Origin: Sclerodactyla briareus
Lineage: Eukaryota; Echinodermata; Holothuroidea; Dendrochirotida; Sclerodactylidae
Direction: 5' to 3'
Length of the DNA stretch: 64,000 bases
Assembly (NCBI GenBank): GCA_026419785.1
Contig: JAODTK010001010.1
Span: 119,059-183,058 of the forward strand
Positions 11,120 to 22,477 of the stretch are shown one piece after another. The notes below the pieces were generated by a model. It was not told the origin of the DNA and ran no database searches. It was given only the letters and a program-made list of their open reading frames with translations. Numbering within the stretch: position 1 is the first letter of the stretch; each line of letters starts with the position of its first letter. A program made the position numbers and the translations under genes.

Positions 11120-12760
11120 AAATTCAGTTCGCATGTGGATTTTCTGTTGTCACTAATCAGTACGAACTGGACACTACCCCGTCCTCTCTCGTCTCGTTGG
11201 TTAATGCTGTTGGACCGAAGCAACGCTGTTGATATTATCTTCTTGGACTTTCAGAAAGCTCCGCTAAAGTCCCCATACACTTGTGTGCTCAAATTGGAGA
11301 GTTCTGGTGTGAGCGAGTTGGGAGATGCTCTTGCGCAGGCGTCACGGTCCCCCGCTGCTGGCATTTGTGACAAATTCTGTGCTGCTTGGGAATCCACCAA
11401 GTTTATCAATTGATTAACTTGGATTCTTTGAGAAACGCCCAGTCTTACTCCCTGCTGTTCAACATATAATTTCAAATCGGCCTTCACATAACGAAACACG
11501 TGTATATTTACTTCTGATTCACTGTATGCTAATAAATATGAACACAAGAGAAATTCGCGAAATGTATAACTGATCCACGTGTCATGTTTCATACGCACAC
11601 ATTCGAGATATCTAATATTTTTGGTAAGCTGGCGTAAATGAAATAATCCTCTTTAACTGTAACGTACTGCACCAAGAGCTGTGTTTGATTGGCTGGCACA
11701 TCCGAATTTTGCAGTCTGTGTGTGGTTGCATCAATTACCTGTTTATCTGAAGTTCTCATAGTTTGTTAGTGACTTGATAGTTTCGCTGTAATAATTTGAT
11801 AGATTTCCTTATTCATTTGCTAGAAACATCTGGTTCCTAACAAAGTTCTGCTTATCGACTGAATAATTTTGGCGCGCTCGAGCCTAACAGTAAGCCTATG
11901 GATCGGGACAAGCACGTGAGAAAGTTATCACATATGGACAATTGTGCAATGCCCGTGCTGTGACTCCGAACTGTCTCATTGAGACGTGAAAGTCCTCAGG
12001 TGTGCTCGAGGGTGGCTTCATAATAGGGAAAACGAGTTGTTTACCCCAGAAGGTCACTAGTGGCATTCCCAGTTAATCTTTCTTGGACCCCTACTGTTTC
12101 TGACTTACATTAGCGATCTTGATAATTCAGTGCAATTCATAGTGACAGTTTGCAGACACCAAAGTTGTACGGAGCAGTTTCATCTGACTACGATGTTAAC
12201 AATTGTTCAGAATGATCTTGACCTGATTTCCAAGTGTTCTTCTGATTGGCAATGTTCTTCAAACCTGGCAGTGTAAGTACTGCATGTTGTCCCCAAAATA
12301 GTAACGCCTCATTCAGTTTGAACTTGGTCAGGGATATTCTGTGGTGTACCGGAATAGATCTGGTGTGGTGCTTTGAAGGCTTGTTGAAACTTCCTAACCT
12401 GTGTGCTGAAGCGGCTAGGAAAGGCAATTGGTTTCTTGGTCTGATAAAGGGCATTTCACTTCTTGATAGGATATAGCTCTCAGACTCTTCAAGCAACTAT
12501 TGAGACCTCACCTTGAGTATCAGCCTAACGGCTTGGTCTAACTTCAATGGAGCTGGGCGGGTTCGGGGTGAATTGATCCAGGTCTTCAAAATTGTCCTGA
12601 TTTTGATATGACTTCTTTTGAGTTTCCAATGACTACACTCGTGGGCCCCCTTAAATCTTTTGAGGTACTCGCTGTAGATTGGATCTTCGGAACACACTTC
12701 TTCCCAAACAGAGTCATCAACTAGTGAATAGCCTTCCGGAAATGTTGTTATGTCTAGTAG
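11120..12760 (+). mobile_element. Decayed non-LTR retrotransposon (LINE) reverse transcriptase
   Basis: Three landmark pieces of a LINE reverse transcriptase occur in order on the + strand. VDIIFLDFQKAPLKSP followed by KLESSGVS (about 11228-11310) matches the palm motif usually seen as 'DVIFLDFxKAFDxVPHxxLLxKLxxxGVSG'. GPLLFLTYISDLDNS (12085-12129) matches the motif just before the catalytic aspartates. LRPHLEY (about 12499-12520) is the thumb/3' motif. The FADD box region (about 12150) is scrambled by indels, and no long frame is left. The arrangement resembles CR1/Jockey-group elements. About 600 bases between the first two motifs do not look like reverse transcriptase and may be an insertion. 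Certainly non-functional as written. Confidence 0.8.
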
Positions 12761-12949
12761 TGTGAATGCCTCCAAGAACGGGCCCTTTTTTATTCGTCCA
12801 AAATTGGGGGGCGAATTATGTAGTTTTTGTGCTCGTTTGTCCTTTTTTGAGGGTGTGGTTTCAGTTCGTTCATGAGGACTGTCCTTCCTGACCCTTCCTT
12901 CACTAACCTAAACTACTCCACAGCGCCCAACTGGGCATCAGATGGAGGT

Positions 12950-13018
12950 TAATATATATATATAGATGCATAGATATATATTATATACGAGTTACACAAT
13001 TATATATAGTATATACTA
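12950..13018. repeat. AT-rich simple repeat
   Basis: Imperfect (TA)n with TATATAGATGCATAGATATA-type interruptions. Confidence 0.8.
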
Positions 13019-13182
13019 TGTTGTGTTGGATTCAAACAAAACCTACCTTTTTGAGGAAGAACACCTCTGAACCGTTCTGTTTTTTTGTAACGAAACTGAG
13101 TGTCACCATATTGAGCACTGTTTACGTTCTATCTGCGGGTATCATCCATATTTGTCCGTATTGCTCTTTTCTCCCTCTTCAG

Positions 13183-13405
13183 GAGTGTGACGCATCCTAC
13201 CTGGCCAGAGCATCACACTCTTTGGCTCTGGCCCCTCGTCCAGTTTTCCCCTGGCAGCTTCCCTGTGGCGATCGACCATCTGGCTCGTCCCTCACCCCAT
13301 CCCATTCTCCTCGCCCGTCGATGATTTTGATCTCGGTTGTCCCGGCCGACGTTTCTTACCTCTTCTCCGCTGGAGCTTCTGATACCTGTACTTTTGTGTC
13401 TGTTG
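13183..13405 (+). CDS. HYR exon 5 (degenerate)
   Basis: The acceptor ctccctcttcag and donor G|gtgagc are clear, and the last strands read VSYLFSAGASDTCTFVSVG, a typical HYR ending (compare 'YxFxDGAGNxxxCxFxVxV'). The first half is poor: ECDASYLARASHSLALAP carries only a cysteine of the CPxDI opening, and 'FPVG' is not found. At 223 bases it is the shortest HYR exon here, so besides frame slips it may truly have lost sequence. Called HYR on its C-terminal third, splice phases and place in the series. Confidence 0.6.
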
Positions 13406-13996
13406 GTGAGCCTCTTTTCTTTCAATGGGTTCATTTGGCCATCAAAGTTTGGTTCACTCTGACTACTCGTCTTTGATTCGGCTCCAAAATCCTGTATGAT
13501 GCTCAAACCAGCTATGTCAGTTGAAGAAATCATAATAGGCCGTATAAACTGAATGGAGTAGAAATTCAAAATTCTTCTCCCAAGAGAAAGTATCGTACAG
13601 CCAATGCCGTAGCCCCCTGTTGATGAATTCTCTTTTCACACTTTCACTTTAAGTCAGGTAACGAGTAGTGAACAGGCGGTATGACGGTTATGAGCCAGAT
13701 TACTAACAACAGGCACACCCGCTCCTTATTGGTCCGTCAAACAACCAAAAATGACCACAAAGAGTGAATTTTGATCAAAATACTTTTGATCTTTCTCATA
13801 TAGCACATCTTGCATTCAGTCCCTTCTGCTGGAGGCAAATATCGTCCACCCTTCCCCACACCACCCCGTCTGTGATAGTAAACATTGCTTCTGTGCCCCT
13901 CTTGAATGTTATTCTAATTCCCCCATCTCCTCCCCCCCCCCCTGCATACCCATATATGTTTTTATATGTAGTTGTATATCATTCATTTTGCCACAG
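13406..13996 (+). other. Intron, nothing recognised
   Basis: Only a C-rich tract near 13930-13943 stands out. Confidence 0.45.
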
Positions 13997-14116
13997 TAAA
14001 CCCCTGTACATCCAGCCCCTGTTTCAACAACGCTCCTTGCTTCGGTTTAACGGTCGAGGCCTTCATCTGTCAGTGTACGGAAGATTACACTGGCAACTGT
14101 GGGCGAATGCCAATAG
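13997..14116 (+). CDS. EGF-like exon 2, intact
   Basis: This exon is exactly 120 bases with no break: NPCTSSPCFNNAPCFG, then AFICQCTEDYTGNC and GRMPIG up to the gtgag donor. Six cysteines have the EGF spacing (C-x4-C-x5-C, then C-x-C-x7-C), with the aromatic/glycine 'YTG' before the last cysteine. The usual 'NGG' is replaced by NNAP. Because it is intact at every codon it is good evidence that the locus is, or recently was, a functional protein-coding gene on this strand. Acceptor ttttgccacag; both splice sites phase 1. Confidence 0.88.
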
Positions 14117-14653
14117 GTGAGAAAGTTGGAAAAATATATTAATTTCACTGACCTAGTAATTTTGGACATTTTACCTGATGCCCACCACGCATTGTTGATT
14201 CCACCAGAGAACTCCATGGTCGGTTGTTAGATCTGATATAGAAGAGGGGGGGGGGCATAGAACGAGCAGGATGCAGATCGCGCAATGATCAAGATGGCTC
14301 CCTAGCACTCTCAGGGACTGGACCTCCTGTGGGCATGATGTCACTTGCAATCATGCTCCACCGATCCCGGCTGGGAGGCTCGGAAAATGGGAGGCGTGAA
14401 CCACTCTTACACCCTACGGGTGAACAGAGTGGACATGTGTGCAGAATACTCCCATGACAAAGGATCTCTGACTGATCCAAGGTTGTTAATTCACTTTCCC
14501 AGAGTCTGTCAAATTTTCCAAAATTGGCTGAACGAGGAGTTTCTCCCACTCCCAATCTAACAGTTGCTGGTCTGTCGTCTTTGTGTTGCCTCTGTTTCGC
14601 TGTCCCTATAATCCAACGTGATCCTTTCCATCCCACTTTAGTCTTGCATGCAG

Positions 14654-15552
14654 TACACCATTAGGGCTCTACCGATACTCGGATCGGACATCGAATCGGG
14701 CCGATATTAGCACTAGCGGCCTAACATCGGATCGGCAGAGCAATCCACTGAATTTACAGATGTTTCGCTACTGAATAACTCAAGTCTCCACACAGGCACC
14801 CATACCTGCATTGAACAGTTGCAATACATGCCAGCTAGCATAAATTACGGTTGAACTCTAACAGCCCGCAGTGGTCAGACTCTCTGCTTTTACCTATTTC
14901 AGGAGAATCACTAGTATGAAAAAAATCATGCTAATCAATATTTCCCCCAACCAAAAAAAAGGACTCACAACTTACAACGTCATCAAGTCTACACGTCTTC
15001 TGGACGCGAATAGTGCACAATGGAAGTGATAAACACATCGCTATATTTTTGGGGCAGCGAAATTTTATTAATTCAAGAGCAGCACTGGACTATGCGGTAC
15101 CAAGTGGTGGAGGTAGTGACAGACATGACATATTTTTGGCGCACTTAAAATGTAATTACTTCAGTGCAGCACATGTGGACATGTGAATAACGTTAGCTTT
15201 AGCTCATAGACGCTAGTGAAACAAAAACTAGTGATCAAAGCCTCCAATATCAAGTTTTCCTTCATGGAACATGTTCAGCTGATAGGTGATCCAAAATTGT
15301 GTTTATCAATAATTTATTCAGAATGGCTTACATCTGAAAGGGCTCTGTTGGGGCCCACTCTCCTAAGAGGTTCCCACAGATATAAACATGGATGCACTAA
15401 CCCAATGGAGCAAAACCAACTGGTCATATATGTACGTAATAGTTCATACTGTCCATCATCCGATTGGATCGAACATCAGCCGATGTTGGAAAGGAAAACA
15501 TCGGCCATCGGATGACTTGAAACAGTCATTTCGGTAGCGCCCTATATACCAT
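14654..15552. mobile_element. Non-autonomous hAT-type DNA transposon with target duplication
   Basis: Terminal inverted repeats: left TAGGGCTCTACCGA from 14662; right end, reverse-complemented, TAGGGCGCTACCGA (13 of 14 match), ending at 15544. The element is 883 bases and is flanked by 8-base direct repeats, TACACCAT (14654-14661) and TATACCAT (15545-15552), with one mismatch. A TAGGG-type end and an 8-base duplication are the hallmarks of the hAT superfamily. Subterminal GATCGG/CCGAT motifs repeat near both ends. No transposase frame is present. Confidence 0.85.
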
Positions 15553-16014
15553 GAAATGTGATGAGATCTTGCCGTGCATTTTTTGCTGTATGTCATCGAA
15601 ATCAGTTCTTTTAACCCATTCCTCTTTAACTCTGGTTCGTCCTGCGATTAAGCTTTGTCATTCCTTGCTGTACTCCAACAGTTGATGTCTTTTTTTTTTT
15701 CTAATTAAGGCGTCACAATGAGGGTGGCCTCCTTAGAGACTTCACCTTGTACATATTTTTTCTTACTCTGCAGTTGAAGTTCAACCTAAATGTTCTCATA
15801 ACTTTTTTCACAAGTTCTAAACTTCAATATCGAACATAACATTCCTGGAGGCTTAATTGTCTCAACAGGATTCAATAATATGTGCTGCACAGACTGGGTC
15901 AGTGGGTGAAGGCAGGGAAATTGCAGTTCATAGGGTCAGGCCCAAAGACCTTGGGGTATTATAGACCACTAAGTGAACACTATGATGCTCAATCAGTGTA
16001 ATCATTAAAAGAAA

Positions 16015-16546
16015 TCTTCAGGCTTGTATGCAACAGGGGTTATATTGTGAGAATGGAAAAACTGCATCTATCATAGGTCCAAACCCCATTCAATACGATG
16101 TTCCTATGTGGAGTTATTGGCCTCAAGTTTGGTCATAATGCATGACGTCACCACAGGAAAAAACACAGGAAAATTATGTTTATGATTTGTTGTTTAATTT
16201 TTGTTGAATAAGTCAATGTAGCAGAAGTTTGTTCCCTGTTCTCTCACAAAGAGTAACCATCAACACCTATCAACCAACACAGCAATCTCTCCCATGGCCT
16301 AAATGCTTTTCGAAGTGAAATTTAATGTTGAATTTCAATATAAAAAAAGAAGTGTGCAGTGGTGTGCAAGTATGACATTCATTTATATTTGCATGATGGG
16401 AGCATTTCGAGCTTGTGCAATACCACATGTTTCACAATACTTCAAACTGCAAATGGGACTATAACTCCGCAACGGAAAGTCCTCATGAACTTCCGGTCCA
16501 GCCCCTGTATAAATCATTCTGCAGTTTTCTTTAACTAGTGGTCCTT
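16015..16546 (-). mobile_element. AAGGACCACTGCAGG MITE, inverted copy
   Basis: Reverse-complement of the elements at 33.05, 39.3 and 43.4 kb. For example, CATAGGTCCAAACCCCATT (about 16074) and ACCATCAACACCTATCAACC (about 16257) are the complements of their GGTTTGGACCTATG and GGTGTTGATGGT blocks. The right edge keeps GTGGTCCTT at about 16538-16546. Confidence 0.75.
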
Positions 16547-16559
16547 GAAATTGGCATTC

Positions 16560-17380
16560 TTGGATATGGGGTTCCCATGATCCTATTGTTTTGGGGTCAA
16601 GGTCAAAGGTGATCGAAGGTCAGCAAAGGTCGTCTCTAAAACCTTGTGCGACACGATAAGTTCAGAATGAGTGGTTCGATCAAGCTGGAAATTGGAATAC
16701 GCTTCTTAGGGGGAGTGCAAGAACCCTATTGTTTTTGACGAGCAGGGGTCCTTTTGTAGAGATTGAGTAATGTATTTACTTATTATATTTTTTGTCAAAA
16801 ATGGGAAAATTTGGGAACAATCAATATTTTGGGCAAACTTAGCTTGTAAACATGATTATCAACCCCATCTGGATAGATGAAGCTCATACTTGAATGTATT
16901 GTATCATGATGAGTACATGAACCCATTGGTTTGGGGTCGGGGTCCGAGGGCCACTGAGGTCACTGCAGGCTAAGAAGAAATCTAGTAAAATGATCCAGTT
17001 GAGTTAGGGGGTGGCTTCCTATCAAGAGCAAAGGTACCCTGTGGCTGGACAGTGAAGTATAATATTTTGGCCAATACACTTAGATGGATGAAGCTTCCTA
17101 TCGGTATGTGTGTTTTTCACCAATGAGTACACCAGTGACGTTGTTTTATGGTAGCGTGAGGATTCAACAGAGGCCAGTTAGAAAATCCTTGGGAAGTTTA
17201 GAATGCTTGGTCGATTATTTTTGAAATTTAATTGTAGCTATTGAGAGTACAGAACCTATTTGCTCGATCAAGATAGCTTCATTTTCTGTGGGAAATGGTA
17301 ATTGAGTTGTACATTTTGCCATGGTCTGGCCCATAGGTTGTCAAAAGATGGGTCAAGGAATCACTAACCTTCCAGCTTTT
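16560..17380 (+). repeat. Dispersed ATTCCTTGAC-family repeat copy
   Basis: Contains GGTTCCCATGATCCTATTG, CATGATGAGTACATGAACCC, GATCCAGTTGAG and the ending GTCAAGGAATCACTAACC near 17353-17370. The start is missing. Confidence 0.65.
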
Positions 17381-17439
17381 GGTTCTTTTTTCATTCATAA
17401 TAATCACACATTACCTGTGGTTGTATTGTAATTTTTCAG

Positions 17440-17561
17440 ATGCCCCACCTGCCTCAGAATACGTGCAAGAACGGAGGGACTTGTTTTTGAACAACGGGGG
17501 GAACGAGTTCCTATGCTTCTGCACCATGAAATACATGGCGTCGTATGCAGCGACGTGATGA
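17440..17561 (+). CDS. EGF-like exon 3 (frame-broken)
   Basis: Acceptor gtaatttttcag and donor A|gtaag frame 122 bases. EGF pieces lie in different frames: a 'PPCLR'-like start with TGC after CCACC, then NTCKNGGTCF, the most diagnostic part, then NNGGNEFLCFC. A final cysteine lies in the stretch before the donor. All six cysteine codons exist in order if two slips are allowed (near 17448-17455 and 17490). Without the first three EGF exons as guides I would rate this lower. Confidence 0.68.
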
Positions 17562-18959
17562 GTAAGCAATAAATCAGAGAAATAGGTGCCAGTTGATTTT
17601 GATCTGTTCAGTGGGGTATTACAGTGTAAGTCTAAACAATCCTGGTATTATTCCATTGACAGTTGGTTTTGTGTTTGAGCAGGGGAAGAAGAGATGGGGG
17701 GTTTCAGGCTTCATTTTATGGTCCTTTCTAATATGCATCATGTGTGTATTATTATGATGACCTATGGTTGACACAGAGCATAGCGAGTATATTTATGATA
17801 TTTATATTCTTGCATGCAAGCTTTGCATTCTCCCTCAATCTATAGAATTCATGTGCACACTCATTTCCTCATCTATTCTTGCAAAATTGCGTAATTGTGC
17901 GACTCTTTGTATGGGATACATATCATCAACTTTATCTATGCAGCATATAATAGGTATAGATATGCACATGTTTGCTTTAATCTTTCTAAACATGCAGCGT
18001 GTATTCATGCATATATATATAATCATTCCGATTCTTGTGACCCACCTAATTGTCATAGTTGTATGTTCAATGGTCATGTAAATATGACTGAACTTCTGTT
18101 ACTCTCCTATCATCACATAGCTGCAACCCCATACTGAATTTCAGCCGATTCAAGTGATTATGATAAGGACATAATCAGCTGTTGCAAAAGTTTGCAGAGG
18201 GGGGGCCCAGATCCCCTGGATCCACTATATGCAAAGTAAATGTGAAAATTCATTTTGAAGATTTAAACAAAGCAAAACTATATAAAAAAAATAGTTCCCA
18301 CAAATTGAAAATCTTCTCATTGATTCGGATCATGACGATGCCGCAAAAATGCAGCATTTATGTTGTAGTTGTAGTGTTATGGGCAGCCTCCACACCCAGT
18401 GATGTACGTAGATTTCTCAATTTCTCAAAGGTGATTGAAATATCTCAACAAGGCAACATGCTAGAACCTGCAAAATTTTTTTTTTGTCATAGTGTCTTAT
18501 TTTCACCTGTGCTATTCGAAGCAAATCTGTTGCAGACCAATTTCCTTTAGGAATTCATGTTAAAAATAGGAAGTTTGAAATTATTCCACATTTTCATTGC
18601 TTGAATATTCCCATGCTCTGAAGAAGAAAGATTCATTTTTTCTTCAGAACTTGTGTTCGGTTGTACAGTGTCCACTGGCTGCATATGGAAATTCTCTGAA
18701 CAAAAATGTTTCAATTTCGATCAACAAAATGCCATTCCATTTCGGACCAATTATTAAAGACAATGGTTTTGCATTTTCAAAGATTAATAATCTTTTTGGG
18801 GGCATATTCATATCTGCATTTATGGCTTGGTGAAGTTTATTTCATAGTTGTTGACTATTCCATGTATTTCCTATTTCTGGCAAGATGGTCTTTTGCTCTC
18901 ATTTTCTCCCCCTCCCAACCCGTCTCCCCCATCCTATCGTACATGCTCCTACGTTATAG
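17562..18959 (+). other. AT-rich intron, nothing recognised
   Basis: No module or repeat family found. A 122-codon open frame at 18182-18550 has no similarity I know and is probably chance. Confidence 0.45.
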
Positions 18960-19214
18960 CGGCACCACTGGGCGACATTGAGCCGCTGTCATCCGGTTGC
19001 CCTGGCGATGTCCGGGTAACCTACCCTTCTGCTCTTTCACCCATGGTGTGACTGGGTCCACCCATAGACAGGTAACTCTGGGGCGCTTTCGACGGACTCC
19101 CAGTGTTGGCGCATGGAGATTCTCGCCTTTGTGGGACACTCCGATTGGTTTATACTGTGCTGACGAAAGTGCAAATTTGCTAGTGTGATTTGATTTTTGT
19201 AATTGTTTCTCTGG
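18960..19214 (+). CDS. HYR exon 6
   Basis: The opening frame reads APLGDIEPLSSGCPGDVRVT, with the conserved C-P-G-D. It stops at 19051 (MV*). After slips, the end reads CADESANLLV in one frame and CDFIFVIVSLG in the next, giving the normal 'ADESANxAxCDFxVIV' finish before the gtgag donor. The middle, including the tryptophan strand (GTGACTGGGTCC can be read as VTWV with one base removed), is recognisable but broken. The acceptor is acgttatag. Confidence 0.72.
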
Positions 19215-20167
19215 GTGAGTAGGAGTTGACAGGTCTTGTGATGCCAATGATCATCATAGGCGGACGAATGGGGGGCATTGGTTTCGTTCAGTATTTGAAA
19301 ACTGTTCCATGCGTTTGCTCATATTACATTGGTAAAACTATGGGTCGTGGGCCTCTCCAATATTGTGGATTATTTCAGTAATGTGGATCGTCTACATTCT
19401 GCCATGCAAAAAGAGTAAGATTCTGTAAACCCTACTCCTGATATGGCAGTTCTGTTTATGAGGTAAAATCACATTGATGAGTGGGTAACTCGATCTACTT
19501 CGCTGCTTTGTAATGGGCACATATGCATGTTTGATTAGTAACAGTAAACACACATATTTGATTGTTTATTTATCACATCAGCATTAGTCTGTTTGCAGAG
19601 GTTGGCTGACTAATACCATCAGCATTATTGTAAAGACATTCGCTGTAAGGAATGTTTCTTCTTGCTAATTTCTTCAATCTATATGCTCACTCTCTTGCCC
19701 TCATTGCGGACTTCTCTAATAATTTTCCTGCCGAGCATAATATCCATCTATCGCACTGCGGTAAGCTGTCTTCATATGCATGCTTATTGACTGCTCCCCA
19801 TGGTCGCTAGCCATGTATTCATAGCAAGACTATTTTCTTAGGAACTGCACACACATTCGGCTAATGGAAGCTCGTCTGTTAAGTCATGTGTGGCAGGATG
19901 TGTCAATCGAATTGTTTGATAATCGCCCCACCTTCGCTCACACTTAGGGGACATGGGTGGACAATTGGGATGGCACTTGATGGGATTTCCACCTTCCACA
20001 ACCTTGTGTGGTTATCTGCCTACCGGATGCATTAATACTGATTATTCTGATCCTGATTTCGATTTGATTTCTACAAGTTCAGGGAGCCAAAATAGGCTCA
20101 TCTTGGAACCCTCGCTGTATTGATCGTGGCTGATCGCCAGTGACAACTCGCCTTAGTGTTCAGATGA

Positions 20168-20305
20168 TATCGCGCAGGGGGGGCCATTCAACCTGCTCCC
20201 GGGGACTGCCATTTATTCCCTCCGAAGACGAGCAGGAACTCCACAACCTTTTGGAACCTGGTGGAGAGGAAGATTCATGTTCGAGTGTGACTGTTCACGC
20301 GCCCA
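20168..20305 (+). other. Possible divergent EGF-like exon (uncertain)
   Basis: Following tgttcag, a phase-1 reading stays open: DIAQGGPFNLLPGTA, then GTPQPFGTWWRG and FMFECDCSRAHLG. The final FECDCSRAHLG looks like the last part of an EGF module (F-x-C-x-C...), but only two cysteines are visible and no GT donor follows at the expected place. Confidence 0.2.
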
Positions 20306-20583
20306 CCTAGGAGACTCCTTGCAAAAAGCCCGAATAAAAACCCTACGCATAGCTCATGTCGGCTCAATTCAATATTCAATCTCATATGGAGATATAAACA
20401 GGTTTGGTAACCAGTCCGTACATGTTCGAAACCAGCCAAAATCGGGCTACGACCTGTACAGTATTGACTATCTATGAAGACCAACAGACTTGTGGCTATG
20501 AGAGTTTTTGGCTTGGTTGCCATCAATCGCCGCCCGTAGGCACACTCGAATTTTAATCGTTCAAGTGGTTTTCAGACTCGGAA

Positions 20584-20737
20584 CCATTGGATCTGATGTC
20601 CCAACCGTCCACGTGGCGTATTGAACATGGTTCGTCTGCAGCTGACCCCTACATGGAGAGAGAGTTTTTGTAAGAGGTCATTCAATGCGAACCCATTTTA
20701 GTATTCCGTGGATAGCTTGGGACATCAGATCCAATGG
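20584..20737. repeat. Inverted repeat (hairpin), probably a small foldback element
   Basis: CCATTGGATCTGATGTCCCA at 20584-20603 is exactly complementary to 20718-20737, with a loop of about 114 bases. Further weaker pairing lies inside (GCGTATTGAAC against TTCAATGCG). Confidence 0.8.
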
Positions 20738-21440
20738 CTTCATCTTCTCCTTTGGGCAACCAATCATGGGCATACTCGAGCAAAACTGTAGGAACTGAAA
20801 AGCACCATCTTAAAGGGCAATCCAGTCACAAAAATATTTAAATGTCACATGAGTGTTACTGCCAAATCATGCTGATCAAAGTTTTTGTTTCATTTCTTAG
20901 CATGTTGAGTTATAACGTTCAAATTATCTAAAGATTATCATTTATCATTGCTAAGTTGGCATTTTGCAAATTGGCAACATTTGATGAACATCACATCTAC
21001 CAATTTTGAAGGAAAAAGAAAATATTTCCCTTACCTTTTGCCTTGTGCTTGTACTGTTACACATAATTGGTTGCCAGTTTGCCCGATCACCAAATTATAT
21101 GAATTTGGAAGCCATATCTCCCAACCCGAACATGCCCATAACTTTGAACAAACGGGATATTCTCATGATTTTTTATTCTCTTCACATTATAACCCCAAAA
21201 GGAGTATTAATTTGGCCTGGACTTTGTTGATTGGACCTGAATAGCACCCCCCCCCGACCACCCCTCTACCCAAATCACACACCTTACCTTTACATGGACA
21301 CATATTCAGGGGAAATGGGATACCCTGTCAACGTTCGTAAATTTATTTAAACAGTATAACGCCACTGTGTTCGGTGTGGCAACATTTCTGCTGTGACCGC
21401 AGTAGTATTTTCTCTTCCACCCACCCTGCATCGAGCTCAG

Positions 21441-21554
21441 TCCTGCATGCCCATCCTTGCCTGAAACGAGGGTTGTGCCAGTTAGCCCCTGAGCTCACAT
21501 CCGGACGGCTATGTTCGTGCCTTCCTGGATTCACAGGACCAGATTGTGAGACGG
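21441..21554 (+). CDS. EGF-like exon 4
   Basis: Open over exactly 38 codons from gagctcag to the gtgagt donor: LHAHPCLKRGLCQLAPELTS, then GRLCSCLPGFTGPDCETG. Five of the six EGF cysteines are in frame with correct spacing (HPC, GLC, RLCSC, PDC). The first cysteine is missing in this frame but appears as TGC in the next frame at 21444, so a pair of small slips may have removed it. The alternative is a real five-cysteine variant. 'GFTGPDCE' is the classic EGF ending. Phase 1 on both sides. Confidence 0.8.
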
Positions 21555-22234
21555 GTGAGTTTTCCCAATAGCCTTGCTCCAGTAACCAGCTGGTTCTGTA
21601 AATGGTTTTACATAAACTGTCGGGTTAATACACAAGCCACTTTCAGGTAATTGCCTCGAGGGTTAATTGTTGCCCCAAGGAGTGGGGGGGGGGGAGAATA
21701 GTGTAAGATTTGACTTAGACACTAGCGTCAGTGTGGGTATGCAACATCATCGATGCCATGTAGCACACTGATCATCGGAATGTGTCGGAGAGAAATCGGG
21801 AGGCTATGTAGAAACATTTCATCTCTGTGTATCTATATGTCTGTCCGATTCCATGTATGCGGACCCTTTGATTTCTGTTGACCTTCACCGCTGTGTGGGC
21901 TCTTTGATGGTCCACCAAGAACTCAACCACACTGCAGTCAATCAGCCTGGTATGTCCCAGAGTAGTAACATTCGTACTTGGAAGAAAATACCTGTGTAGA
22001 TTCATGCCTCAACTCTATTATCTCTGTCTGTCTGTCTGTATGGGTCACAACCCCCTTTGTTAGTAGTTCATCTTCAAAGATACAGAGCATCTGAATTTCC
22101 ACAGATATTCCACAGATGGCAGCCAGAAGGCTGATCCCCCTTAGCACCATCACATCTGTATGGACACAATAAACTGTCTGTTGAGGATTTATGTGAATGT
22201 ATGTGTCTATCTATGCGATTGGTATTCTCTCCAG
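21555..22234 (+). other. Intron, nothing recognised
   Basis: A G10 run lies near 21684. No module found. Confidence 0.4.
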
Positions 22235-22477
22235 CAGGTGAAGTACGGAAGGGCCGATCATAGAGGACTGTCCGCAGGATATCAAAGGAGGCCACGGCCC
22301 CACTGACCACGGGAGGGGCACCCATTTGCATTCGACCTCATCAGCCAGGCGGGCCGAGACCGTTCATGGTCACACCACACCATCCGGGGATACCCGCTTG
22401 GACCACTGTGGTAGAGTACATCTATGCAGACGAGGCAGAAAACGTTGCAACTTGCTCGTTCACAATCACGATAGTCG
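22235..22477 (+). CDS. HYR exon 7
   Basis: Opening (after one slip) PIIEDCPQDIKGG, the CPxDI signature. The final 24 codons read VVEYIYADEAENVATCSFTI and TIVG into gtaag, an excellent HYR tail. The middle, expected to have the tryptophan and 'FPVG' strands, lies in mixed frames, with CCATCCGGGGATACCCGC corresponding to 'PSGxFPV'. The acceptor could be at 22234 (exon from CAG) or three bases later; both keep phase 1. The tail is closest in wording to the triplet at 26-29 kb (VEYIYMDLAQNIANCSFTVT). Confidence 0.8.

Larger units (their letters stand above)
9782..13182 (+). other. Large intron with dispersed repeat and LINE remnant
   Basis: Contains an ATTCCTTGAC-family copy (about 9870-10620), a degraded LINE (11120-12760) and an AT-rich simple repeat (12950-13018). 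No host exon is recognised. Confidence 0.5.
14117..17439 (+). other. Large intron with three transposon-derived insertions
   Basis: Holds, in order, a hAT-like element (14662-15544), an inverted copy of the AAGGACCACTGCAGG MITE (about 16015-16546) and an ATTCCTTGAC-family repeat (about 16560-17380). The stretch 14117-14660 and 15553-16015 show nothing recognised beyond G-run 14247-14257. Confidence 0.55.
19215..21440 (+). other. Intron with hairpin repeat and one uncertain coding-like stretch
   Basis: Holds the uncertain stretch at 20168-20305, a 20-base inverted repeat (20584-20737) and a segment (about 20950-21130) related to the hairpin repeat at 49 kb. Nothing else is recognised. Confidence 0.45.

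Noticed and set aside
18182-18550. 122-codon open frame on the + strand
   Set aside because: AT-rich codons, no domain, and no matching splice sites; likely chance.
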